Origin: Collinsella sp. | Lineage (GTDB): Bacteria > Actinomycetota > Coriobacteriia > Coriobacteriales > Coriobacteriaceae | Reading direction: 5' to 3' | NCBI GenBank assembly: GCA_019419405.1 | Contig: DYAA01000031.1 | Location: 1 to 9,853 of the forward strand | Length of the DNA stretch: 9,853 bases | Shown: positions 1 to 6,069 of the stretch, piece after piece | How the letters are laid out: each line of letters begins with the position of its first letter | Numbering within the stretch: the first letter of the stretch is position 1 | Translations under genes and position numbers: made by a program | Notes under the pieces: model-generated | Databases searched by the model: none | What the model was told of the DNA's origin: nothing | Seen by the model: the letters and a program-made list of their open reading frames with translations, nothing else

Positions 1-2
1 AT

Positions 3-1124
3 GCCAAGGTGCGCCTGGCCCAGACGAGCGAGCGTCTGCGTTCGCTGAAGGGCCGCGTGCCCGACCTGGAGCATCGTCTGGAGGGCATCGACCGCCGTAT
101 CCGCGGAACACGCCAGGCCTCGCGCTCTCTCGAGCTGCTGCGCCTGCGCGTCGATCCCATGCACGAGCGCTATTCGGCCCTGCTGGAGCGCGCGTCGGAT
201 TGGGCCGCGCGTCTGCGTGACCAGGCTTCGCTCGAGGAGGCGGACTCGGCCTCGCTTAAGAAGACCATCGAAGACGCCAAGGCCGAGGTTGCTCGTGCCA
301 AGGAGCGGGTCGATGCCGCCACGGCGACGCAAAATGAGTTCAAGGTCTCCCGCGGCAAGCTCGAGGTGCAGGTAGAGGCGGCCATCAAGGCCATTACCGC
401 CGATGGCACTACGGTGCTCGAGGAAGTGCTCATGCTTCCTGCGCCCACCGACCGCGATGCCGCCGAGCGCGAGCTCAACCAGCTCGTGCGCCAGATCAAC
501 AACCTGGGCCCTGTGAACCAGGTTGCCATGGAGGAGTACGAGCAGCTCAAGCGCCGCGCCGATTACATCGAGGAGCAGCTGGCCGATCTTGAGAGCGCAC
601 GCAAGGCGCTCACCAAGATCACGGCGGCCATCGACCGCAAGATGCGTAAGGCCTTCCTGGTGACCTTTGAGAAGGTCGATGCGAACTTCCGCGAGATCTT
701 CGCCATGCTGTTCCCGGGTGGCCAGGCGCATCTGGAGATGACCGACCCCGAGCATCCTGCCGAGACGGGCATCGAGGTCGTGGCGCAGCCGCGCGGCAAG
801 CGCATCACCAAGATGATGCTCATGTCGGGCGGCGAGAAGAGCCTGACGGCGCTCGCCTTGCTCTTTGCCGTGTATCGCACGCGTACGGTGCCGTTCTATG
901 TGCTGGACGAGGTCGAGGCGGCACTCGACGACGCCAACCTGTCCAAGCTCATCGGCGCGCTCGATGTTTTGCGTTCCGATACGCAGCTCTTGGTTATCTC
1001 GCATCAGCGCCGTACTATGGAGGACGCTGACGTCCTCTACGGCGTCTCGATGCAAGCCGACGGCGTCAGCCGCGTCGTCTCGCAAAAACTTGATCGCGAA
1101 ACCGGAAAGGTCGTGAATGCATAA
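3..1124 (+). CDS. smc: Chromosome partition protein SMC, C-terminal part (5' end outside window)
   Basis: The reading frame is open from the left edge, so the gene begins upstream and about 373 C-terminal residues are present. The first two thirds are a charged, heptad-like coiled coil rich in Glu, Lys, Arg and Ala, matching the returning arm of an SMC protein. The C-terminal ATPase head follows: the ABC signature LMSGGEKS at about 819-842, Walker B with D-loop (VPFYVLDEVEAALDD) at about 888-932, and the ISHQRRTMEDADVLYGVSM segment typical of SMC heads near 993-1050. The Walker A half lies in the missing N-terminus. SMC dimers with ScpA/ScpB compact and help segregate the chromosome. The stop codon shares one base with the ftsY start (taATG), which implies translational coupling. 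Identification is secure; only the upstream extent is unknown. Confidence 0.96.
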   Translation, partial: AKVRLAQTSERLRSLKGRVPDLEHRLEGIDRRIRGTRQASRSLELLRLRVDPMHERYSALLERASDWAARLRDQASLEEADSASLKKTIEDAKAEVARAKERVDAATATQNEFKVSRGKLEVQVEAAIKAITADGTTVLEEVLMLPAPTDRDAAERELNQLVRQINNLGPVNQVAMEEYEQLKRRADYIEEQLADLESARKALTKITAAIDRKMRKAFLVTFEKVDANFREIFAMLFPGGQAHLEMTDPEHPAETGIEVVAQPRGKRITKMMLMSGGEKSLTALALLFAVYRTRTVPFYVLDEVEAALDDANLSKLIGALDVLRSDTQLLVISHQRRTMEDADVLYGVSMQADGVSRVVSQKLDRETGKVVNA

Positions 1125-2041
1125 TGGGATTCTTCGATGCTCTCTCGCGCGGACTTGAGCGCAGCCGCGAGGCCCTCAACGAGGTCTTTTACTTTGGCGG
1201 CGAGGTCGATGAGGATTTTTGGGAGGATCTAGAGGACACCCTCGTCATGGGTGACATGGGCGCCGAGGTCGCGATTAAGGTGTCCGATGACCTGCGCGAT
1301 ACCGCGGCCAAGAAGAACCTCAAGACCGCTCCGCAACTCCGTCGCGCCCTGGCCGAGCAGCTCGAGCAGCATTTTGTGCCCGCCGAGCGCGATCCGTTCT
1401 CCGACACGCCGAGTTGCGTGCTGTTTGTGGGTATTAACGGTGCCGGCAAGACCACGACGGTCGGCAAGATCGCGAGCGCTATGGCTGCCCGCGGCAAGAA
1501 CGTCGTGATCGGTTCGGCCGATACCTTCCGCGCCGCCGCCATCGAGCAGCTCGATGTGTGGGGCCAGCGCGCCGGCGTTCCCGTCATCAAGCGCGACCGC
1601 GGCTCCGATCCGGCGAGCGTGTGCTATGACGTGCTCGATGAGGCCGACAAGCGCGGCAGCGACCTGGTGCTTATCGACACTGCCGGCCGTCTGCACACGA
1701 GCCCCGAGCTCATGCGCGAGCTTGCCAAGGTGGTCAACGTGACGCGCAAGCGCGCCGCCAATATGGCCGCCGGTCCCATGCCGGTCTCGGTTGTCCTCGT
1801 GATCGATGCCGCGACGGGCCAAAACGGCCTGAACCAGGCGCTCGAGTTTAACGAGGCGCTGGGTCTGGACGGTATTATCATGACAAAGCTCGACGGCACG
1901 GCAAAGGGCGGTATCGCCATGGCCGTGGCCGAGAAGCTCAAGCTCCCAATCCTGCGCATCGGCGTGGGCGAGCAGGTCGATGACCTGCAGGAGTTCAATG
2001 CCAAAGATTTCTGCCGCGCCCTGGTGGGCGAGTCCAACTAA
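1124..2041 (+). CDS. ftsY: Signal recognition particle receptor FtsY
   Basis: SRP receptor GTPase of 305 residues that docks SRP-ribosome complexes at the membrane. It begins with a short amphipathic helix (MGFFDALSRGLERSREAL), which fits the membrane-binding segment of FtsY, and goes straight into the NG domain without the long acidic A domain found in enterobacterial FtsY. GTPase motifs are all intact: P-loop GINGAGKTT at residues 103-111, DTFRAAA at 133-139, DTAGR at 185-189 and TKLDGTAKGG at 254-263. The KGG of the last motif, rather than the RGG of Ffh, is the usual FtsY form. The ATG overlaps the smc stop codon, so it is probably translated by coupling. It sits between smc and ffh in one apparent operon. 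Confidence 0.97.
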   Translation: MGFFDALSRGLERSREALNEVFYFGGEVDEDFWEDLEDTLVMGDMGAEVAIKVSDDLRDTAAKKNLKTAPQLRRALAEQLEQHFVPAERDPFSDTPSCVLFVGINGAGKTTTVGKIASAMAARGKNVVIGSADTFRAAAIEQLDVWGQRAGVPVIKRDRGSDPASVCYDVLDEADKRGSDLVLIDTAGRLHTSPELMRELAKVVNVTRKRAANMAAGPMPVSVVLVIDAATGQNGLNQALEFNEALGLDGIIMTKLDGTAKGGIAMAVAEKLKLPILRIGVGEQVDDLQEFNAKDFCRALVGESN

Positions 2042-2051
2042 GGAGTAACCA

Positions 2052-3536
2052 GTGTTTGATTCCCTGAGCGATCGCCTCAACGACACATTTGACCGCCTGC
2101 GTGGCAAGGGTAAGCTGACCGAGGCCGACATTACCTCGGCCATGCGCGACATTCGCATGGCGCTGCTCGAGGCCGACGTCAACTTCAAGGTCGTCAAGGA
2201 GTTCGTCGCCAAGACCAAGGAGCGTTGCATGACCGCCGAGGTCATGGAGTCGCTGTCGCCGGCACAAAACGTCGTCAAGATCGTGCTCGACGAGCTCACC
2301 GAGATGCTCGGCTCCACCGAGAGCAAGCTCGTCTTTAGCAACCGCATTCCCAATGTCATCATGCTCGTGGGCCTGCAGGGTTCCGGTAAGACTACGGCGG
2401 CCGTTAAGCTGGCCTATCTGCTCAAGAAGCAGGGTCGCTCGCCGTTGCTCGCCGCGTGCGACGTCTACCGCCCCGCCGCTGCCGATCAGCTGGCCACGCT
2501 CGGTGGAGAGATCGGCGTTCCGGTCTTCCGCGGCGACGGCGAGCACCCGGTCGATATCGCCAAGGGTGCCATCCAGGAGGCAGTCGACCACCTGCGTGAC
2601 GTGGTCATTGTCGATACCGCCGGCCGCCTGCAGATCGACGAGCAGATGATGCAGGAGGCCGTGGATATTAAGAAGGCCGTCAAGCCCGATCAGGTGCTGA
2701 TGGTCGTCGATGCCATGACCGGCCAGGATATCGTCAACGTCGTCTCGACCTTCGCCGAGCGCACTGACTTTGACGGCGTGATCATCTCTAAGCTCGACGG
2801 CGATGCCCGTGGCGGCGGTGCGCTTTCCGTGCGCCAGGTGACCGGCAAGCCCATCAAGTTCGTGAGTATGGGCGAGAAACCCGATTCGCTGGAGCCGTTC
2901 TATCCCGATCGCATGGCCAAGCGCATTCTGGGTATGGGCGATGTTGTCGGCATCATCGAGAAAGCCCAGGAGGCGGCCGACGCTGAGCAGCTCGAGGCTG
3001 CCGAGCGTATGCTGCGCGAGGGCTTTACCATGAACGACATGCTCGACCAGATGAAGGCCGTCAAGAAGATGGGCGGTATGAAGGGCATCCTGGGTATGCT
3101 CCCCGGCGGCCAGCGCGCGCTCAACCAGATGGGCGGCAACCTGGACGAGGGCATCTTCGACAAGAACGAGGCCATCATCATGTCGATGACCAAGGAGGAG
3201 CGCCTGCGTCCCTCCATCATCAACGGCCAGCGCCGCGCCCGTATCGCCAAGGGCGCCGGCGTGACTCCCACCGAGGTCAATAGCCTTATGAAGCAGTGGG
3301 GCGAGATGAACAAGATGATGGGCCGCATGCGCTCGATGGCCAATCAGGCACAGGCTGGTGGCAAGAAGGGCAAGAAGGGTAAGAAGGGCAAAAAGATGCG
3401 CATGCCCAATATTCCCGGTCTGGATGCCATGGGTCTGGGCGGCATGGGCGGCCTGGGCGGCCTGGGAACGGGCGGTCCTAAGTCCGATATGGACCTGCTG
3501 CGCCAGATGGAAGCTCAGATGCGCAATAAGAAATAG
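2052..3536 (+). CDS. ffh: Signal recognition particle protein Ffh (SRP54 homologue)
   Basis: SRP GTPase of 494 residues that binds 4.5S/SRP RNA and signal peptides and pairs with FtsY. The start is GTG at 2052, six bases after a TAAGGAG ribosome-binding site overlapping the ftsY stop. N domain is about residues 1-95. The G domain has P-loop GLQGSGKTT at 107-115, DVYRPAA at 137-143, DTAGR at 188-192 and SKLDGDARGGG at 246-256. The Met-rich M domain spans about 300-430, with the RNA-binding helix-turn-helix RRARIAKGAG at 394-403. The C-terminal tail is unusual: a run of GKK repeats at about 437-448, then a Gly/Leu/Met segment (GLGGMGGLGGLG) near 461-472. There is no ylxM gene between ftsY and ffh, unlike the Bacillus arrangement. 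A strong hairpin follows the gene. Confidence 0.97.
   Translation: MFDSLSDRLNDTFDRLRGKGKLTEADITSAMRDIRMALLEADVNFKVVKEFVAKTKERCMTAEVMESLSPAQNVVKIVLDELTEMLGSTESKLVFSNRIPNVIMLVGLQGSGKTTAAVKLAYLLKKQGRSPLLAACDVYRPAAADQLATLGGEIGVPVFRGDGEHPVDIAKGAIQEAVDHLRDVVIVDTAGRLQIDEQMMQEAVDIKKAVKPDQVLMVVDAMTGQDIVNVVSTFAERTDFDGVIISKLDGDARGGGALSVRQVTGKPIKFVSMGEKPDSLEPFYPDRMAKRILGMGDVVGIIEKAQEAADAEQLEAAERMLREGFTMNDMLDQMKAVKKMGGMKGILGMLPGGQRALNQMGGNLDEGIFDKNEAIIMSMTKEERLRPSIINGQRRARIAKGAGVTPTEVNSLMKQWGEMNKMMGRMRSMANQAQAGGKKGKKGKKGKKMRMPNIPGLDAMGLGGMGGLGGLGTGGPKSDMDLLRQMEAQMRNKK
3354..3396 (+). repeat. Short tandem Gly-Lys-Lys coding repeat in the ffh 3' end
   Basis: About four near-identical 9-base units of the form ggcaagaag encode successive Gly-Lys-Lys triplets in the Ffh tail. 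Third-position differences show it is not freshly duplicated. The resulting basic patch sits just after the RNA-binding M domain and may add electrostatic contacts to SRP RNA or the ribosome, which is inference. Confidence 0.7.
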
Positions 3537-3556
3537 CGACTGGTTGAGTCGTGTAT

Positions 3557-3596
3557 GGCGAAGGCCGCCTGGATGGTACTCCAGGCGGCCTTCGCC
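3557..3596 (+). terminator. Strong hairpin after ffh, probable transcription terminator
   Basis: A perfect 17-bp inverted repeat (GGCGAAGGCCGCCTGGA and its complement) closes a 6-base loop TGGTAC, starting 20 bases after the ffh stop. It is followed on the plus strand by GTTTGTT, a weak U tract. On the minus strand the flank is not T-rich, so it works best as the terminator of smc-ftsY-ffh, though it could also stop transcripts of the convergent gene at 3653-4417. Confidence 0.8.
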
Positions 3597-3652
3597 GTTT
3601 GTTCGCTGGTTGTCACACACGTGGAAGCGTGCTTGCGCCAGGGCACGTGCCG

Positions 3653-4417
3653 CTAGTGGCAGCTGCAGCTCTCGTGCCTGTCGTGGTCGTGATGGCCGTG
3701 GCAGCCGCAGGAATCGCCGTGCTCATGGGCGTGCTCGTGGTCGTGGCCATGGCAGTCGCAGGTGACCTCGCCGGTCTGTGCGAGCCTGCCGGCAATGAGG
3801 GCCTCGACGCAGGCGTCGCAGCTGCCCTGGGCGCCCGCATAGACCGTGATGCCGGCTTGGGTGAGCGCGTTGATGGCACCGCCGCCGATGCCGCCGCAGA
3901 TGAGCGTGTCGACGCCACCGTTGGCGAGCAGGCCCGCCAGGGCGCCGTGGCCGGTGCCGCCGGTGCCCACGACCTGCTCGTTGAGCACCTTGCCATCCTG
4001 GATGTCGTAGATCTTGAACTGTTCGCTGCGGCCAAAGTGCATAAAGATGTTGCCGTTGTCGTACGTCGTTGCCACCCTCATGGTGCCGACCCCCTTTGCT
4101 GGCCATGCGGCCGTCGTCGTGGTGATGGGGGAGTATGCGATATTGCCGCCTTCGATGACGATCGACCGTCCATTGACCAGCGCGTTTGCCACCTTGCGAT
4201 GTGCGCGGCTGCAGATTGCCGCCACCGTGGCGCGGGCAATGCCCATGCACTGGGCGACTTCCTCCTGATTGAGGCCTTCCAGGTCGCATAGGCGCAGGAC
4301 CTCGAGCTCGTCGACCGTCATGTCGATGGCATCTCCGCTGGCAAGGCCGTCGGGGGTAAAACCGCGATATTCGGGGATGATCCCTACGCGGCGTAGTTTC
4401 TCGCGTCTTCCTGCCAT
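3653..4417 (-). CDS. DUF134 HTH / NifX-NifB-type cofactor-binding fusion protein with His/Cys-rich tail
   Basis: Protein of 254 residues in three parts. Residues 1-95 are a DUF134 (UPF0251) domain with RRVGIIPE near the N-terminus, the DLEGLNQEEVAQCMGI helix-turn-helix region, and the typical end VNGRSIVIEGG. Residues about 113-218 are a dinitrogenase FeMo-cofactor biosynthesis-like domain (NifX/NifB C-terminal family): MRVATTYDNGNIFMHFGR, then GVDTLICGGIGGGA and a VYAGAQGSCDACVEAL segment. Residues 220-254 form a tail with 12 His and 6 Cys, including three CxCH motifs (CDCH, CGCH, CSCH at 220, 237, 251). The ATG at 4417 is preferred over an upstream TTG at 4447 because GGAGGG precedes it and DUF134 proteins start near MxxRR. 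No nitrogenase gene is nearby, so a nitrogen-fixation role is unlikely. A metal- or Fe-S-sensing regulator is my inference. The gene is convergent with ffh and divergent from thyA. Confidence 0.88.
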   Translation of the reverse strand: MAGRREKLRRVGIIPEYRGFTPDGLASGDAIDMTVDELEVLRLCDLEGLNQEEVAQCMGIARATVAAICSRAHRKVANALVNGRSIVIEGGNIAYSPITTTTAAWPAKGVGTMRVATTYDNGNIFMHFGRSEQFKIYDIQDGKVLNEQVVGTGGTGHGALAGLLANGGVDTLICGGIGGGAINALTQAGITVYAGAQGSCDACVEALIAGRLAQTGEVTCDCHGHDHEHAHEHGDSCGCHGHHDHDRHESCSCH

Positions 4418-4431
4418 ACACCCTCCAAATC

Positions 4432-4443
4432 TGACATATGTCA
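4432..4443. promoter_or_regulatory. Candidate operator 1: perfect 12-bp palindrome TGACATATGTCA
   Basis: Perfect palindrome 15 bases upstream of the DUF134-NifX start codon, just downstream of its candidate -10 box. A second copy differing at 2 of 12 positions lies 53 bp away. The position would suit repression of this gene, and the adjacent HTH protein is the obvious candidate binder, but binding is inferred. Confidence 0.5.
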
Positions 4444-4448
4444 ACAAT

Positions 4449-4476
4449 AAGATAGCGCGCGAGCGGAACCGTGCAA
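4449..4476 (-). promoter_or_regulatory. Candidate promoter of the DUF134-NifX gene
   Basis: Reading the minus strand, TTGCAC (4471-4476) is followed after 16 bases by TATCTT (4449-4454). The match to the consensus boxes is moderate. The two palindromes lie one on each side of it, so a start point near 4442 would fall inside the first palindrome. Confidence 0.35.
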
Positions 4477-4484
4477 GGCATTTT

Positions 4485-4496
4485 TGGCATATGTCC
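4485..4496. promoter_or_regulatory. Candidate operator 2: imperfect palindrome TGGCATATGTCC
   Basis: Matches the upstream palindrome TGACATATGTCA at 10 of 12 positions, in the same orientation. The centre-to-centre distance is 53 bp, close to five helical turns. It lies upstream of the candidate -35 of the minus-strand gene and about 50 bp upstream of the thyA -10 box, so it could affect either gene. Confidence 0.42.
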
Positions 4497-4543
4497 GAAA
4501 ATGAGGGCTTATGTTTGGGCTGTGGGGTCGCGTGCGCCTGGGC

Positions 4544-4549
4544 TACAAT
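4544..4549 (+). promoter_or_regulatory. Candidate thyA -10 box (TACAAT)
   Basis: TACAAT matches the -10 consensus at 5 of 6 positions and lies 34 bases before the thyA start codon. No good -35 box is visible at 16-18 bases upstream (the best is TGTGGG at 4521-4526), so the promoter may be weak, activator-dependent, or differently recognised. Confidence 0.4.
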
Positions 4550-4583
4550 GAATTTCGCTTATAGGCGACTGACAGGAGGGTCA

Positions 4584-5432
4584 ATGAGCAAGGCTGATCA
4601 ACAGTTTGTAACCATGTGCCGCGATATCTTGGACCATGGCACCACCACCGAGGGCCAAAAGGTCCGACCGGTGTGGGAGGACGGCACCCCTGCCTATACC
4701 ATTAAAAACTTTGGCGTTACGGCTCGCTACGACCTGCGTGAGGAGTTTCCCGCGCTCACACTGCGTCGCACGGCGCTTAAGTCTGCCATGGACGAGATTC
4801 TGTGGATCTATCAAAAGAAGTCAAATAACGTCCACGACCTCAACAGCCATATTTGGGATGAGTGGGCCGACGAGACTGGTTCCATCGGCAAGGCCTACGG
4901 GTACCAGATTGGCCAGAAGAGCCATTATCCCGAGGGCGATTTCGACCAGATGGACCGTGTGCTGTACGACCTTAAGCACACGCCGTACAGCCGCCGCATT
5001 ATGACGAACACCTATGTGTTTAGCGACCTGTCCGAGATGCACCTGTACCCGTGCGCGCACAGCGTGACCTATAACGTCACGCAGCGCCCGCAGGACGATA
5101 AGCCTACACTCAACATGATTCTCAACCAGCGCAGCCAGGACATTTTGGCCGCGAACAACTGGAACGTGTGCCAGTACGCCATTTTGCTGATGATGGTCGC
5201 GCAGTCGGTCGATATGATTCCCGGCGAGCTGCTGCATGTGATCGCCGACGCCCATATCTACGACCGTCATGTCGATATCGTCCGCGAGCTTATCGAGCGT
5301 CCGCAGTTTGCGGCGCCTAAGGTAACGCTTAACCCCGACGTGCACGATTTCTATGCGTTTACGACCGACGACCTGATTGTGGAGGGCTACGAGCACGGCC
5401 CGCAGGTCAAGAACATTCCCATTGCGGTGTAG
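4584..5432 (+). CDS. thyA: Thymidylate synthase ThyA
   Basis: Converts dUMP to dTMP with methylenetetrahydrofolate as methyl donor and reductant. The product has 282 residues starting at ATG 4584, placed four bases after AGGAGGG; the open frame extends far upstream but only this start has a ribosome-binding site and family homology. Visible landmarks: SRRIM at 136-140, the catalytic cysteine in YPC at 155-157, NQRSQD at 181-186 (dUMP phosphate-binding Arg183), NNWNV at 191-195 with the Asn that recognises the pyrimidine, and HIYDRH at 224-229. The DLNSHIWDEWADETGSIGKAYGY block and the ending GPQVKNIPIAV match the ThyA branch found in many clostridia rather than the Escherichia branch. Nine bases separate it from folA, which recycles the dihydrofolate it makes. 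Confidence 0.96.
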   Translation: MSKADQQFVTMCRDILDHGTTTEGQKVRPVWEDGTPAYTIKNFGVTARYDLREEFPALTLRRTALKSAMDEILWIYQKKSNNVHDLNSHIWDEWADETGSIGKAYGYQIGQKSHYPEGDFDQMDRVLYDLKHTPYSRRIMTNTYVFSDLSEMHLYPCAHSVTYNVTQRPQDDKPTLNMILNQRSQDILAANNWNVCQYAILLMMVAQSVDMIPGELLHVIADAHIYDRHVDIVRELIERPQFAAPKVTLNPDVHDFYAFTTDDLIVEGYEHGPQVKNIPIAV

Positions 5433-5441
5433 GTGGCGCTC

Positions 5442-5960
5442 ATGACGTGTAAGCTTTCTGCCATCGTTGCTGTGTGTGACGATTGGGGCATTGGGTGCGA
5501 GGGCGACATGGTGGTGTCCAATCGTGCTGACATGCGCCATTTTGTGGCGTGCACCAAAGGTTGCCCGGTCATTATGGGGCGCAAGACCCTGCTGAGTTTT
5601 CCCGGCGGGCGTCCGCTCAAGAACCGCCGCAATATCGTGCTTACCCGCGACGAGAGCTTTGCCCCCGAGGGCGTCGACGTGGTGCATAGTATCGACGAGG
5701 CGCTCGCCGCGGTTGCCGATGAGCCCGTTGCCTGGGTGATCGGTGGCGGCGAGGTGTATCGGCAGTTTTTGCCGTATTGCGCCGAGGCCGAGGTCACGCA
5801 CAACCATTGCACTCATGCCGTGGACACGTACTTTCCCGATTTGGACGCCGATCCCGCGTGGGAGATTGCGTGGCGTGGCGGTGTTGCCACGATTGCCTCG
5901 GGCGAGGGCGACGAGGGTGTCGATTATGAGTTCGTGACGTATCGTCGCGTTGAGGCGTAA
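5442..5960 (+). CDS. folA: Dihydrofolate reductase
   Basis: Reduces dihydrofolate to tetrahydrofolate with NADPH, regenerating the cofactor oxidised by ThyA. ATG 5442 gives 172 residues and has AGGTGG at 5431-5436 in front; a GTG at 5433, directly after the thyA stop, would add three residues but lacks a ribosome-binding site. Landmarks: KLSAIVAVCDDWGIG at 4-18, the substrate-binding acidic residue in NRADMRHF (Asp30), CPVIMGRKTL at 41-50, SFPGGRPL, RNIVLTR, and the NADPH-binding WVIGGGEVYRQF at 98-109. The active-site Trp usually found in the PW-x-x-P-x-D loop is not present: the sequence reads GDMVVSNRAD. It is co-transcribed with thyA by spacing. Length is normal for a chromosomal DHFR. 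Confidence 0.93.
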   Translation: MTCKLSAIVAVCDDWGIGCEGDMVVSNRADMRHFVACTKGCPVIMGRKTLLSFPGGRPLKNRRNIVLTRDESFAPEGVDVVHSIDEALAAVADEPVAWVIGGGEVYRQFLPYCAEAEVTHNHCTHAVDTYFPDLDADPAWEIAWRGGVATIASGEGDEGVDYEFVTYRRVEA

Positions 5961-6002
5961 ATCGCCTGGCGTGAACGGTATTATCGGGTTGATTGAATGT
6001 AT

Positions 6003-6025
6003 GGGGCGGCGCTTAGCGTCGCCTC
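6003..6025 (+). terminator. Hairpin after thyA-folA, probable terminator
   Basis: GGGGCGGCGC and GCGTCGCCTC form about ten pairs with two G-U pairs and a TTA loop, followed by GTTTGGT. It lies 42 bases after the folA stop and before the next gene. The U tract is short, so termination may be partial. Confidence 0.55.
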
Positions 6026-6031
6026 GTTTGG

Positions 6032-6037
6032 TATAGA
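6032..6037 (+). promoter_or_regulatory. Candidate -10 box for the RNA methyltransferase gene (TATAGA)
   Basis: TATAGA, matching the consensus at 4 of 6 positions or better, sits just behind the preceding hairpin and 32 bases before the chosen start codon. The -35 position would fall inside the hairpin and shows no clear box, so this is a weak call. Confidence 0.28.
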
Positions 6038-6069
6038 TGTGCTGTAAAGAAGGGTGCGGGCAGGCTGCT

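Noticed and set aside
1229..2362. 377-codon open frame on the minus strand opposite ftsY
   Set aside because: Shadow of ftsY and the start of ffh; no ribosome-binding site, no recognisable domain.
1995..3620. 541-codon open frame on the minus strand opposite ffh
   Set aside because: It is antisense to a clearly conserved gene, its translation is His/Leu/Asp-rich without family motifs, and such frames are expected opposite GC-rich codons.
3642..3651. Palindrome GGCACGTGCC next to the stop codon of the DUF134-NifX gene
   Set aside because: Short GC-rich palindromes are frequent at this base composition, and there is no loop or U tract to support a terminator and no second copy to support an operator.
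3551..4291. 246-codon plus-strand frame opposite the DUF134-NifX gene
   Set aside because: It begins inside the ffh terminator and its Val/Ala/Asp-rich translation shows no domain; the minus-strand frame carries two known domains.
3653..4417. Nitrogen-fixation gene assignment (nifX or nifB) for the NifX-like domain
   Set aside because: No radical-SAM NifB part and no nitrogenase genes are present; the family also occurs widely in organisms that do not fix nitrogen.
4821..5816. 331-codon minus-strand frame opposite thyA and folA
   Set aside because: It spans two conserved genes on the other strand and shows only antisense composition.
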